64,000 nt of DNA from Lachnospiraceae bacterium (GCA_910576335.1 CAJTIU010000007.1:1-64000); one strand, 5' to 3'. Counted from the first letter of the stretch, positions 18,316 through 28,088 are shown. Numbers and translations: made by a program. Notes: generated by a model not told the origin, from the letters alone.

Positions 18316-18323
18316 TTGATTAG

Positions 18324-18352
18324 ATTATAGTAATTCTTCATTTGACTGTCAA
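18324..18352 (-). promoter_or_regulatory. Promoter of the locus B transport operon
   Basis: On the minus strand TTGACA (18347-18352) and TATAAT (18324-18329) are both consensus and spaced by 17 bases. The predicted start falls at the edge of the 18300-18315 operator. Confidence 0.85.
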
Positions 18353-18411
18353 TAGTTTTTCTGATTTTCTTTTATAAATTATCATTTCTGTTGAAAATAT
18401 ACAAAAGGCAG

Positions 18412-18457
18412 TTGATTTCTATACGGATTTCTTGTATAATTACGTTAACGATAACGT
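18412..18457 (+). promoter_or_regulatory. lacI-type gene promoter with overlapping operator
   Basis: TTGATT at 18412-18417 and TATAAT at 18435-18440 are spaced by 17 bases. Immediately after them ACGTTAACGATAACGT at 18442-18457 is a second operator, near-palindromic and sharing the ACGTTA half-sites of the first. The regulator therefore probably also represses its own gene. Confidence 0.85.
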
Positions 18458-18501
18458 TATACATTCTGTTATAACGGAACAAGTGGGAGGGAGTCCTTTT
18501 T

Positions 18502-19521
18502 ATGGTAACATTAAAAGATATTGCAGAAAAAGCCGGGGTCAGCAGCATGACTGTCTCGCGGGTCATGAACGGGAATACAAAGGATGTCTCGGCGAAAACA
18601 ACAGAGAGAATCAAAAAAATCGCGGACGAGATGGGATACATCCCCAATTCCTCCGCGCGGGTGCTGGCCTCCCGCTCCTCCAGGCTGATCGCAGCGCTTC
18701 TGTCAGATTACGGAGAGGGCGGTACGCCACTTGAGGACAGCTATAGCAGCTGCTTTCTCGGGGAGCTCACCCGCCAGATTCAGAAGGAGGGCTATGACCT
18801 GATGCTTCATTATGTGAAGGATTATACGGACATCAATTACAGTCTTAAGTCCTGGAAAGTGGCCGGTGCGGTATTTATCGGCATGTTTGACGAAAATATC
18901 AGAAAGATACAAAAAGATAACTCCATTCCGCTGATTTTCACAGACAGCTACAGCACTGTGCGGAGTATTATTAATGTGGGAATTGATGACTACCAGGGAG
19001 GAGAGCTGGCGGCCGGGTATCTGCTTGAAAAAGGGCATAAGAATCTAGCCTTCATCGGGCCTGCGGTACTCGGAAACGGTGTCATAATGCACCGCCTGCA
19101 GGGGTTCTGCTCTTTCCTTCGGGAGAAGGGAGTCTCTGTCCCACTGGAGCATATCGTGGACTTTGGATCAGACGATATGGCGGGGCTTCTTAAAAGACTC
19201 TGCTTTTCTGAGAATCCGGTGACGGGTATCTTCGCCACATCTGATGTGTGCGCCTCCTGGATCTATGCCGCGGCTTACAGGCTGGGAATACGCATACCAG
19301 AAGATCTGTCCGTGATTGGATTCGACGATATCGGAATGAGCCGGTACATGATTCCGCCCCTTACGACCATCCGCCAGGATATCCGCAGGAAGGCAAAGAT
19401 CGCCAGTGAACTCCTCATGAAGAATATTCAGAATCCAGACAGCCCTATGGAGAACATTGTGATGAGCGTGGAGCTGGTGGAGAGGGAGTCGGTTGGCAGG
19501 TTGGGGACGGGGTATTTTTAA
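18502..19521 (+). CDS. LacI-family transcriptional regulator of locus B
   Basis: A 339-residue repressor. The N-terminal HTH begins VTLKDIAEKAGVSSMTVSRV, followed by the hinge helix (NSSARVLAS). The periplasmic-binding-like ligand domain contains GVIMHRLQGFCSFL and LSVIGFDDIGMSRYMIPPLT. GGGAGGGAG precedes the ATG at 18502. It is divergent from the binding-protein gene, and two similar operators lie between them, so it is the local sugar-responsive repressor. The C-terminus is modified: RLGTGYF and the stop codon come from the palindromic repeat, replacing the natural end after about ERESVG. Confidence 0.95.
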   Translation: MVTLKDIAEKAGVSSMTVSRVMNGNTKDVSAKTTERIKKIADEMGYIPNSSARVLASRSSRLIAALLSDYGEGGTPLEDSYSSCFLGELTRQIQKEGYDLMLHYVKDYTDINYSLKSWKVAGAVFIGMFDENIRKIQKDNSIPLIFTDSYSTVRSIINVGIDDYQGGELAAGYLLEKGHKNLAFIGPAVLGNGVIMHRLQGFCSFLREKGVSVPLEHIVDFGSDDMAGLLKRLCFSENPVTGIFATSDVCASWIYAAAYRLGIRIPEDLSVIGFDDIGMSRYMIPPLTTIRQDIRRKAKIASELLMKNIQNPDSPMENIVMSVELVERESVGRLGTGYF

Positions 19522-19562
19522 AAATACCCCGTCCCAGATTGAAAATACCCTGTCCCCAATTA
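19500..19562. repeat. Palindromic GGGGACGGGG repeat, composite copy 3
   Basis: The left arm GTTGGGGACGGGGTA, centre TTTTTAAAAA and first right arm TACCCCGTCCC are followed by a second diverged right arm TACCCTGTCCCCAATT. This is the same two-right-arm design as the 5.7-kb copy. It encodes the end of the LacI protein. Confidence 0.9.
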
Positions 19563-19623
19563 AAGGTGACAAACAGGGAGATGGATGCTATACTAAAGTT
19601 GATTCGGGCAGTGATTTAGAGGG

Positions 19624-21420
19624 ATGGGTATTATGGGAAAAAGAATGTACAGATTTAGACTTACAAAGATTATGGTTCTGTTTGCGGTTTTATTTTTTTG
19701 CCTGCCCATGATCGTTTTCTCCTTTTTTTCCTATTCGGTTTTTCAGGAGAATATAGAAAAGAGGGTTTCGGAATATTCTCTGCTTCTTACAAAGCAGATC
19801 GAAACAAATCTGGATTTAAAGCTTGGTGAATATAAGGATCTGATCATTCAGATCATTCGGGATCCTGACATTGTTAAGGAGATCAAAACATTAAAAAGGG
19901 AAAAAGCAGACGTTGTCGGGAATCCGCGCCTCAGTACGCAGATTGTCCAGTATATTTCTGTAGCGCCGGAGTTTAAGTCAATTGCTTTTTTGTCCAGGGA
20001 GCAGTACATAAAGTCAATTTTTGTGTGGAATGACATGTCGCTGCGGGAAGAGGTATATGATGCTACGGTGGAAGGGAAAAATCTGTTTCAGTGGTTCGGG
20101 CAGAGAGATCAGACATACCGGGATTCTTTTGGCGAGCATAGTGAATCTGTATTCAGCATGTCGAAAGGGGTGTGGGATTTTACAAGCGGGGAGAACCTGG
20201 ATACGGTGATTGTCATAGATGTTTCTGCCAGTTCGCTGGCGGACATTTGCAATAAAATCATTGCAAAGGATCTTCCGCTGAGCTGGTGTATTGTGGATGC
20301 ACAGGGAAAACTGCAGTTTTCCAGTGGGAATTTCCTGGATATCAAAAATATAGATGAGATTATGGAATACAGTGCGTATAAAGACCGGGAGAATTATTAC
20401 GCAGACGGTTCATTTGAGGGGCATGATTACCTGGTAAGCAGTTCAAAGCTGGAGGTGAACGAATGGAGAATCATTACCCTCTTAGATGAAAAATATATCC
20501 ATGAGAATGTAGTGGACAGTGAGAAGCCGCTGATGGCGGCGCTGGCGGTTATTCTGGCGGCTATGATGGCAGGTATTTTTATTATGATAAAAAAGGTGAT
20601 ATATCCGATCAATAATCTGGCGAAAGTGATGAAAGGTCCCGTGGGCGAGCATCAGCTTGATTATCCACAGGAAATCTCATCCCCCATAGAGGAGATCTCG
20701 GTTCTCTATCACAGCTATAATACAATGATGCAGGAGATTGACCGCCTGATTCAGGAGGTTTATGAAAAGGGAGAACAAAAAAGAATTGTACAGATCAAAG
20801 CGTTAGAGAGTCAGATTAATCCACATTTCCTGTATAATACACTGGATACGATAAAATGGACGGCGTTAATCCAGGAGGGGAAAAACGCCGCAGAGATGGC
20901 CAGCATGTTATCGAAGCTTCTCCATATCAGCCTTAGCGGCGGAAACGAGATGATTCCGTTAAAAAATGAGGTGGAGCATGTAAAAGCATATGTTGGTATA
21001 CAGAAATACCGTATGGATATAGAGTTCCATGTGGTATATATGATTGAGGAGGGGACGGAGGATTTACTGGTGCCGAAAATACTGTTCCAGCCATTTGTAG
21101 AGAACAGCATTATACATGGATTCAAAAAAGGAACAAAAGGTATGATCGAAGTACTTGCTTTCCTTTCGGATGACGCCCTGATTCTCCAGGTAAACGATAA
21201 CGGCGTTGGGATTGAAGAGCAGAAGATGAGCAGTCTTAAGACGAACCGGGACAAAGGAAAACGGTTTTCCAATATCGGAATCTATAATGTAAGGGAGCGG
21301 ATCCGGCTGATTTGCGGTCCTGGATACGGCGTAAAGATTAACAGCAAGGTGGGCTATGGTACAAATGTTGAGATGAAGCTGCCTGTCAGGAGGCAGGAAG
21401 AGGATGTGCAGATATGCTGA
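19624..21420 (+). CDS. YesM-type membrane sensor histidine kinase (locus C)
   Basis: A 598-residue kinase. The first membrane helix is near residues 14-36 (KIMVLFAVLFFCLPMIVFSF) and the second near 300-323 (MAALAVILAAMMAGIFIMIK), bracketing an extracellular sensor. A HAMP region precedes the H-box LESQINPHFLYNTLDTIKWT. The ATPase part has FVENSIIHGFKKG and VNDNGVGI, with a GYGTNVEMKLP end. The stop overlaps the start of the regulator gene by 7 bases. An alternative start at 19633 is nearly as good. The pair probably controls the transporter starting at 23216. Confidence 0.94.
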   Translation: MGIMGKRMYRFRLTKIMVLFAVLFFCLPMIVFSFFSYSVFQENIEKRVSEYSLLLTKQIETNLDLKLGEYKDLIIQIIRDPDIVKEIKTLKREKADVVGNPRLSTQIVQYISVAPEFKSIAFLSREQYIKSIFVWNDMSLREEVYDATVEGKNLFQWFGQRDQTYRDSFGEHSESVFSMSKGVWDFTSGENLDTVIVIDVSASSLADICNKIIAKDLPLSWCIVDAQGKLQFSSGNFLDIKNIDEIMEYSAYKDRENYYADGSFEGHDYLVSSSKLEVNEWRIITLLDEKYIHENVVDSEKPLMAALAVILAAMMAGIFIMIKKVIYPINNLAKVMKGPVGEHQLDYPQEISSPIEEISVLYHSYNTMMQEIDRLIQEVYEKGEQKRIVQIKALESQINPHFLYNTLDTIKWTALIQEGKNAAEMASMLSKLLHISLSGGNEMIPLKNEVEHVKAYVGIQKYRMDIEFHVVYMIEEGTEDLLVPKILFQPFVENSIIHGFKKGTKGMIEVLAFLSDDALILQVNDNGVGIEEQKMSSLKTNRDKGKRFSNIGIYNVRERIRLICGPGYGVKINSKVGYGTNVEMKLPVRRQEEDVQIC

Positions 21421-22967
21421 AGGTAATGATTGTAGACGATGAAAGAATTATCCGCTATGGAATCATATCCATGGTGCATTGGGAAAAACTGGGACTGGAA
21501 TTAGTAGGGGAAGCTTCAGAAGGAAAAGAAGGGTATGAATTATTTCTGCAAAAAAGGCCCGATATTGTAATTACGGATCTGAAGATGCCGGAACTCGACG
21601 GACTGGAGATGGTGCGCAGAATTAAGGAGACAGATGAAAATGTAAAGTTCATCATATTAAGCGGATATGAGGATTTCTCTTACGCGAAGGAGGCGATTCA
21701 TCTCGGCGTATCAGAGTATCTCCTGAAATCAGATCTGATGCCGGAAGATATCGAGCATATATTAGAAAAAGTAATGAAGGAAATCAGAGAAAATGGAGCA
21801 GAGGAAAAGGAGAAAACCCGGGAGACAAAGGTAAATATTCCGAAGCTGATCGAAGAATCCTGTAAAGGAATATGTCTGCTTCCCAGGACACTGCCGGGGG
21901 AGCTTAAGGAAGAGCTGAACAAAGGATACTGCTGCCTGTGTATTGGGAGAAAGGAGATCGTAGAAAAGGATTTTGAAAATAATCTGGGCATTTATAACCA
22001 TGAAATAAAAAATCAGATGGAAAAATGGATGTCTGATTACACAATCTATTTATTTTATTGGGGGAAACAGGTAGGAGCCGTTGTTTTTTACCGGGAAGAG
22101 GACGAGACGGATTTAAATAACGCGCTCGAAAAGAGCATTACGGAGATGGAAAAGCAGGGAATGGTCATCACGATCGGAAGGAGCCCCCACGGAAAGCAGT
22201 TGGACTGTGCACATGAACTGTTTAAAAAGGCCCTGGTGTCTTATGATCAGAGAGCATTTTACGGGTATGGAAAGGTGATAAAGGTTGCAAGGAAAGAATC
22301 AGACGGTTCGGGCGCTAAAGATTCTTATCCGGTCAACCGTATAGAAAAGCTGGTGGAATATGACAAACAGGAAGAGCTGGTGCAATTTCTGGAGGAGATC
22401 TTTGAAACAATAAAGAGACGGAAAAAGTGTGAAGAACTAGCGCTCGTTTCCATGGATCTGTTGCTGATATTAAATAAAATTGCGGCAAAGGTGAAAGATA
22501 TTGAAGAGGTTTTTCAGTGGAAAAAAGATATTTATGACCAGTATTTACGCCTGGAGCTGGTGGATGATATAAAAGAATGGTTTGTGGAAAAGTTTGTGGA
22601 TCTTCAGAAATGTAAGAGAAGGCTGGATGAAAGATCTGTAGATGTGGTGGATTATATAGAGGACTACATAAAGGAGCATTATGACAGGAAGCTGTCCCTC
22701 CAGGATCTCAGTGAGATGGTGGGGCTGAATAAAAATTATCTGAGCGCGCTCTTTAAGAAGAAAACGGGAAAAAATATTGGAAATTATATTACAGAGGTGA
22801 AAATAGAACAGGCAAAGGAATTCATGAAAAGCACGACATTAAGGATGAATGTCATTGCAGAAAAAGTGGGATATGAGGATGAACGGTATTTTTATAAGGT
22901 GTTCAAGTCTTATACCGGTATAACCACAACAGAATATATGAGACAGATCAGTAAGGAATTGCCGTGA
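21414..22967 (+). CDS. YesN-type response regulator (locus C)
   Basis: A 517-residue regulator. The receiver (about 1-125) has MIVDDERIIRYG, the phosphoacceptor Asp in IVITDLKMPELDGLEM, and a lysine in EYLLKSDL. A long middle region of unknown fold spans about 140-400. The C-terminal AraC double HTH has DLSEMVGLNKNYLSALFKKK and AEKVGYEDERYFYKVFKSYT. It overlaps the kinase gene, so translation is coupled. It is followed by a large hairpin and then the binding-protein gene, its probable target. Confidence 0.94.
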   Translation: MLKVMIVDDERIIRYGIISMVHWEKLGLELVGEASEGKEGYELFLQKRPDIVITDLKMPELDGLEMVRRIKETDENVKFIILSGYEDFSYAKEAIHLGVSEYLLKSDLMPEDIEHILEKVMKEIRENGAEEKEKTRETKVNIPKLIEESCKGICLLPRTLPGELKEELNKGYCCLCIGRKEIVEKDFENNLGIYNHEIKNQMEKWMSDYTIYLFYWGKQVGAVVFYREEDETDLNNALEKSITEMEKQGMVITIGRSPHGKQLDCAHELFKKALVSYDQRAFYGYGKVIKVARKESDGSGAKDSYPVNRIEKLVEYDKQEELVQFLEEIFETIKRRKKCEELALVSMDLLLILNKIAAKVKDIEEVFQWKKDIYDQYLRLELVDDIKEWFVEKFVDLQKCKRRLDERSVDVVDYIEDYIKEHYDRKLSLQDLSEMVGLNKNYLSALFKKKTGKNIGNYITEVKIEQAKEFMKSTTLRMNVIAEKVGYEDERYFYKVFKSYTGITTTEYMRQISKELP

Positions 22968-23053
22968 AATATACCGAGCGCCAGGTAATCTGCCGCTCAG
23001 TATAAATGAATGCGTGAAAGTTCCTGAATGGGGGTCTGTGGGATCGTAAGATG

Positions 23054-23112
23054 CCTCGCCGGCGGTGTGGAAAATATTAACTATAGTAAATTTTCCACAT
23101 TGCCGGCGGGGT
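23054..23112. terminator. Strong hairpin after the kinase-regulator pair
   Basis: CCTCGCCGGCGGTGTGGAAAAT at the left pairs with ATTTTCCACATTGCCGGCGGGG at the right, about 18 of 22 positions. A short T-rich stretch follows. It probably ends the regulator transcript; the long stem makes it unlike an ordinary short terminator. Confidence 0.6.
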
Positions 23113-23215
23113 ATTTCTGTATTTTTCACATAAAAGTCCTAAAGATCTGACATATACAGGCCGCATTCTATAAATTATAATGAGGACACAATCAAATTGA
23201 GGAGGTCATATTATT

Positions 23216-24544
23216 ATGAAGAAAAGAACCAAACTACTGGCAGGTCTGCTTTCAGTCGCAATGTCATGTTCATTGCTGGCAGGGTGCGGAAACGGAGGCA
23301 GTAAAACAGACGAAAATGGGGCATCCAATGACGGAGGCGGCGCGCAGGAGGAGACGAACACTGACAGCAAACAGGACGGCGCCACACAGATTACCTTTTG
23401 GAATATGTTCGGAGGCGGCGAAGGTGATTTTGTAGATGAAATCGTCAAAAATTTTAATGAATCCCAAAGTGAAGTGACCGTGGAGGCAATCCGGTTGGAT
23501 TCGAATGAGTTTTATGCAAAATATGGTGCAGCCCTTTCCGCGGGAAAAGGCCCGGATGTTGCTGTTACCCACTGTGACAAGCTTGCGCCATTTGTAAATG
23601 GAGGCCAGCTTGCAGAACTGGACGACCTGGCTAAGCAGGAAAATTTTGATTTTTCAACGATTTCTGATCTGAGCATGGACGCGGTAACTTTTGACGGCAA
23701 GGTGTATTCCGTGCCGCTGGATACACATTTCCACATGTGTTATTACAATAAGGAACTGTTAAAGGATGCAGGAAAATTAAAAGAGGATGGGACTCCTGAT
23801 TTTGGGGAAATCTCACCGGAGGGACTGCTGAAGTTCCTGCAGGAAGTGAAAGAGGCAGTTCCGGACAAAAAGCCATTCTGTATCAATACTCCATATTTTA
23901 AAGAGCCGTTTTACAACATGTATTACGAAGCAGGCGGAGAGCTGCTGAATGACGACCTGTCTGCTGCAGCCATCAATAATGACAAAGCAAAAGAAGTACT
24001 TGAATTTTTCATGAAAGCATACGACACAGAGCTTGCAGATATCAATGATGTAAATCCGTGGGACACATTTGCAAACGGAGGCAGCGCAATCTGGTTTGGT
24101 GGCGTCTGGGAAGCCGGAAATTACTTTACAGAAGAGAACGGAGACCGTTTTGGGGCAATTGCACTTCCGGCATTTTTTGGAAGTGAAACACACTGGGCAA
24201 GCTCCCATGGATTGACGATTCCTTCTTATGTAGATGATGCGAAGAAAGCAGCGGCAATGAAGTTTATGGCGTATTTTTCAGCAGAAGGCTCCAAGATCTG
24301 GGGCAAGGCAGGTCATGTGCCGGCTGCAAAGGCAGTGATGGAAAGCGAAGAATACCAGTCTCTTCCATACAGGACAGAGTTTGTAAAAGCACAGAAGACA
24401 GTTAAGTTTGCTCCTCAGATCAACAATTACAATGCAATGGATACAGTTATTGCAGAACAGTTGCAGAATATAATCTTCGGTCATGTTTCGATTGAGGATG
24501 GACTGAAAAGTATCGAATCCGAAATCAATGATCTGATTCAGTAA
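23216..24544 (+). CDS. CUT1 ABC transporter sugar-binding lipoprotein (locus C)
   Basis: A 442-residue binding protein. The signal peptide MKKRTKLLAGLLSVAMSCSL runs into LLAGC (lipobox), followed by an acidic, Gly-rich linker to about residue 58. The mature domain has ITFWNMFGGGEGDFVDEIVK and NGGSAIWFGGVWEAGNYF, typical of binding proteins for plant or host oligosaccharides. GAGGAGG precedes the ATG. It heads the transport operon of locus C, whose GH2 and GH43 genes suggest a beta-galactoside, beta-glucuronide or arabinose-containing substrate. That link is inference. Confidence 0.95.
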   Translation: MKKRTKLLAGLLSVAMSCSLLAGCGNGGSKTDENGASNDGGGAQEETNTDSKQDGATQITFWNMFGGGEGDFVDEIVKNFNESQSEVTVEAIRLDSNEFYAKYGAALSAGKGPDVAVTHCDKLAPFVNGGQLAELDDLAKQENFDFSTISDLSMDAVTFDGKVYSVPLDTHFHMCYYNKELLKDAGKLKEDGTPDFGEISPEGLLKFLQEVKEAVPDKKPFCINTPYFKEPFYNMYYEAGGELLNDDLSAAAINNDKAKEVLEFFMKAYDTELADINDVNPWDTFANGGSAIWFGGVWEAGNYFTEENGDRFGAIALPAFFGSETHWASSHGLTIPSYVDDAKKAAAMKFMAYFSAEGSKIWGKAGHVPAAKAVMESEEYQSLPYRTEFVKAQKTVKFAPQINNYNAMDTVIAEQLQNIIFGHVSIEDGLKSIESEINDLIQ

Positions 24545-24563
24545 TGACAAAAGAGGTGTGAGT

Positions 24564-25466
24564 ATGGCGCAGCAAAATAGAAAGGGCCGCACATTACAGA
24601 AGCAGTGGATAAAAAATGAGTTAAAAGGGGTGGCTTTTATAGCCCCCTTTCTCATAATATTTATTGTATTTTTACTGTGGCCTGTAGTAGAAGGTGTTTA
24701 TGTAAGCTTACATAAATGGACAATTTTTGGAAAAGTTGAATTCACCGGGCTAGAGAACTATATCAAGACATTCCGGTCAGAGGATTTTTACCGGTATCTG
24801 TGGAATTCCATTTTTTATGTGTTAATCAGTACCCCCATTATAATTCTGCTGGGACTGGGGCTGGCGCTCCTGGTAAATGCGAAAATTAAATGCAGGACAC
24901 TTGTGCGTGCGGCATATTTTCTTCCATATGTACTGTCGGTATCGGTTGTATCCTTTATATGGCTGAAAATATATGATTCCAACCGGGGACTTTTAAACGT
25001 GATACTGGAAACATTTCATATGGGTAAAGTGAACTGGCTGACAGATGAACATATGGCATGGTGGTCCATTGTAATCACATCGGTCTGGTGGGGAGTAGGT
25101 TTTGTTATGGTGCTGTACCTCAGTGCGCTCCAGGATATTTCCGAAGTTTATTATGAGGCCGCAGGCCTTGACGGGGCCAGCACATTACAGAAATTCTGGT
25201 ATATTACTCTGCCGTCTTTAAAAAATATTACAATTGTGCAGATCTTTTTCCAGGTGATTGCCGGGCTGAAGCTGTTCGGACAACCGCAGATGATGACAAA
25301 GGGAGGACCTGGAGATACCACAAAGACAATGATCATGCATATCTATAATACAGGATTTAAGAAGGATATGTTTGGCGAGGCGGCAGCAATGTCTGTTCTT
25401 TATGCGGTCCTGATGCTTTTATTTGTAGTAATTCAGAACAAGGCTACGGAAGGGGGAGAGAATTAA
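24564..25466 (+). CDS. CUT1 sugar ABC permease, MalF-like (locus C)
   Basis: A 300-residue membrane protein. ATG 24564 is preferred over the GTG at 24558 because AGAGGTG is better spaced. Early helix GVAFIAPFLIIFIVFLLWPV, EAA loop YYEAAGLDGASTLQKFWYIT, and late motif TKGGPGDTTKTMIMHIYNTG are all as expected. It is intact and followed two bases later by its partner permease. Confidence 0.95.
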   Translation: MAQQNRKGRTLQKQWIKNELKGVAFIAPFLIIFIVFLLWPVVEGVYVSLHKWTIFGKVEFTGLENYIKTFRSEDFYRYLWNSIFYVLISTPIIILLGLGLALLVNAKIKCRTLVRAAYFLPYVLSVSVVSFIWLKIYDSNRGLLNVILETFHMGKVNWLTDEHMAWWSIVITSVWWGVGFVMVLYLSALQDISEVYYEAAGLDGASTLQKFWYITLPSLKNITIVQIFFQVIAGLKLFGQPQMMTKGGPGDTTKTMIMHIYNTGFKKDMFGEAAAMSVLYAVLMLLFVVIQNKATEGGEN

Positions 25467-25467
25467 A

Positions 25468-26292
25468 GTGGAAAAAAGGAGATCTGTCTATTTAAAAACA
25501 GTGTTAGCTTTGGCGCTTGGGATTATTTTTCTTGTCCCGATCTACTGGATGATTATCGTAGCATTGAAGCCAGAAGGAAATTCCGCGGTTACCATTGCAG
25601 AATGGTTTAATTTTGCAAATCTTACGCTGGACAACTTCAGAAAGGTTTTGTCCGAATCCCAGATTTTACGGTGGACATGGAACAGCTTTTTTATCTCGAT
25701 TGTAACAGCGGTAATTAGCGTGTTCATCTGTTCCCTTGCGGCGTTTGCGTTTTCAAAGCTGAAATTTAAGTCCTCAAAATTTTTTTATGTGCTTTTATCG
25801 CTGGGTCTTCTGATCCCGACCGAAGCCATTATTATACCACTGTATAATGTGTCGATGAAATTAAATCTGCTGGATTCTGCGTGGGGGATTATCCTGCCGG
25901 GACTGACGAATCCGCTTGGAATTATTCTGATCAAACAGTTTATGGACGGAATTCCCAATGAATATATAGAGGCGGCACAGCTGGATGGCTGTAAAAGCTT
26001 TAAAATCTGGTGGTACGTATGCCTGCCTCTCACCAGAACAGCAATGGTGTCTGTGGGAATCTTTAATTTCCTGCTGGCGTGGAATAACTTTATCTGGCCC
26101 TTTATCAGCATAACGTCAGGTGAAAATATGGTGCTGGCAACCGGAATCCCCACATTCCTTTCAAATAACACCCTTGTACTCAATACCGTTATGGCAGCGA
26201 GTGCATTAGCGGCAATTCCGGCAATGGTTGTATTTATACTATTACAGAAGCAGATCATCCAGGGAGTGTCCATGAGTGGAGTAAAAGGATAG
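25468..26292 (+). CDS. CUT1 sugar ABC permease, MalG-like (locus C)
   Basis: A 274-residue permease starting with GTG at 25468, because no ATG lies nearby and the first helix (TVLALALGIIFLVPIYWMII) begins soon after. The EAA loop reads YIEAAQLDGCKSFKIWWYVC and the protein ends SMSGVKG, the expected family C-terminus. It completes the locus C transporter; the ATPase must come from elsewhere in the genome. Confidence 0.94.
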   Translation: MEKRRSVYLKTVLALALGIIFLVPIYWMIIVALKPEGNSAVTIAEWFNFANLTLDNFRKVLSESQILRWTWNSFFISIVTAVISVFICSLAAFAFSKLKFKSSKFFYVLLSLGLLIPTEAIIIPLYNVSMKLNLLDSAWGIILPGLTNPLGIILIKQFMDGIPNEYIEAAQLDGCKSFKIWWYVCLPLTRTAMVSVGIFNFLLAWNNFIWPFISITSGENMVLATGIPTFLSNNTLVLNTVMAASALAAIPAMVVFILLQKQIIQGVSMSGVKG

Positions 26293-26326
26293 GAGGCTTG
26301 ACAGAATAGGAAGGAGACAGAAGCGA

Positions 26327-28072
26327 ATGGAAAAAGCAATGGAATCCAGGGAGCCGTTCATGAATCACCCAAGACCTGATTTTTGGAGAAGTCAGTGGAT
26401 TGATCTGAACGGGACATGGGAGTTTGCATTTGGAAGGGAAGAGGGAGAGCCGGAGTTTACCCGGAGTATTGAGGTCCCCTTTGTGTACCAGAGCAAGGCC
26501 AGCGGGATTGGAAGCAGTGAGATATGCGATGTGGTATGGTACCGCAGAAAGATTCCGGTGATCTCTTTTCAGAAAGAAAAAAGATATCTGCTGCACTTTG
26601 GAGCCGCAGACTATGAGGCCCAGGTCTGGATAAACGGCAGATCTGTGGGAACCCATAAAGGCGGCTACACCCCGTTTTCTTTTGACATTACAGAGCTGCT
26701 GACAGGTGAAGGCGACGAAATCACGGTGCGCGTTGAGGACCGTTACCTGGATACTTCACAGGTCAGAGGTAAACAAATGTGGCAGCAGAAGGAGCACGGA
26801 TGCTGGTACACAGGATATAGCGGTATATGGCAGCCCGTATGGATTGAGATTGTGGGGGAAGCCTATATTGAACACTGCAAAATCATAACGGATATTGAGA
26901 AGAAACAGATTGCACTGGATCTTGACATTTCTGAGTGGACGGAGGATACAGCCGTAACTGCGAAGGTGAGTTTTCAGGGAAAAGAACTGGCAGAGACATC
27001 CTGCCGCTGTGTGGGACGGAGGATCGCTTTTTCTGTACCGGTGGACTATCCGCGGGCAGATATGAATGGTATTTTTTTGTGGACGCCGGAAACTCCCGAC
27101 CTGTATGACATCCGGTTAGAGTTAAAAAGGAAGGGGCGACTCCTGGATTGTGTGTACACGTACTGCGGTATGAGGACCGTACAGACCCAGGGCGGCAGGG
27201 TGCTGTTAAATAATCTTCCATATTATCAGAAGCTGGTCTTAAACCAGGGCTACTATCCGCAGGGATGCATTACGGCTGTGTCAGACCAGGACTATATACG
27301 GGATATTCAGCTTATAAAGCAGATGGGCTTTAACGGGGTAAGAATGCATCAGAAAATCGAGGATCCCAGATTCCTGTACTGGTGCGACAGACTGGGACTG
27401 CTGGTGTGGGAAGAGATGCCCTCCTTTTATAACTTCACCGGTCAGGCGCAGTTACAGTATATGAGGGAATTGTCTGAGACAGTGTCCAGGGATTACAACC
27501 ATCCGTGTATCGTGGTGTGGGTCGCGTTTAACGAATCCTGGGGAGTGTTTGATCTGTATTGCAGTCCACAGCAGCAGGCCGCAGTACAGGCCGCCTACTA
27601 TCAGTTTAAGGCTTTGGATCAGACGCGGCCCGTAATTGGAAATGACGGCTGGGAGCATACGGTTACAGATCTCTGCACAATACACGATTATGAGCAGAAT
27701 GCGGAAGTCATGGGCAGGAGTTATCAGGACAGGCAGAAGGTGGTTCAGGGAGCGCCGTCAAAACTCTTTTCCAGGTGTATTCAGGCAAAGGGATTTGCCT
27801 ACGAAGGCCAGCCAGTATTAGTTAGTGAGTTCGCAGGAATAGCATTTGAGGAAAACCAGGGATGGGGATATGGAGAGAGTGCAAAAACCAGGGAAGAGTA
27901 TAAGGAGAGGCTGGAGCAGCTGATTATGGCAGTGAAAAAACAGGACTATATTTGCGGATATTGTATTACACAATTAACGGATGTAGAGCACGAGCAGAAT
28001 GGACTGCTCTGTTTTGACCGCAGTCCCAAGCTCCCCCTGGAAGAAATCAGCCAGATGCAGGAAGGATTATAA
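26327..28072 (+). CDS. GH2 family glycoside hydrolase (beta-galactosidase/glucuronidase type)
   Basis: A 581-residue enzyme, shorter than LacZ and similar in size to beta-glucuronidases. A jelly-roll domain (about 20-185, QWIDLNGTWEFAFG and GGYTPFSFDITELL) is followed by an Ig-like domain and a TIM barrel. The acid/base is Glu403 in VWVAFNESWG, and the nucleophile is Glu501 in VLVSEFAG. No signal peptide is present, so it is cytoplasmic and acts on imported sugar. It follows the permease gene by about 35 bases and precedes the GH43 gene by 16. Substrate specificity within GH2 is not determined. Confidence 0.92.
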   Translation: MEKAMESREPFMNHPRPDFWRSQWIDLNGTWEFAFGREEGEPEFTRSIEVPFVYQSKASGIGSSEICDVVWYRRKIPVISFQKEKRYLLHFGAADYEAQVWINGRSVGTHKGGYTPFSFDITELLTGEGDEITVRVEDRYLDTSQVRGKQMWQQKEHGCWYTGYSGIWQPVWIEIVGEAYIEHCKIITDIEKKQIALDLDISEWTEDTAVTAKVSFQGKELAETSCRCVGRRIAFSVPVDYPRADMNGIFLWTPETPDLYDIRLELKRKGRLLDCVYTYCGMRTVQTQGGRVLLNNLPYYQKLVLNQGYYPQGCITAVSDQDYIRDIQLIKQMGFNGVRMHQKIEDPRFLYWCDRLGLLVWEEMPSFYNFTGQAQLQYMRELSETVSRDYNHPCIVVWVAFNESWGVFDLYCSPQQQAAVQAAYYQFKALDQTRPVIGNDGWEHTVTDLCTIHDYEQNAEVMGRSYQDRQKVVQGAPSKLFSRCIQAKGFAYEGQPVLVSEFAGIAFEENQGWGYGESAKTREEYKERLEQLIMAVKKQDYICGYCITQLTDVEHEQNGLLCFDRSPKLPLEEISQMQEGL

Positions 28073-28088
28073 CAGAAAGGATTATAAT

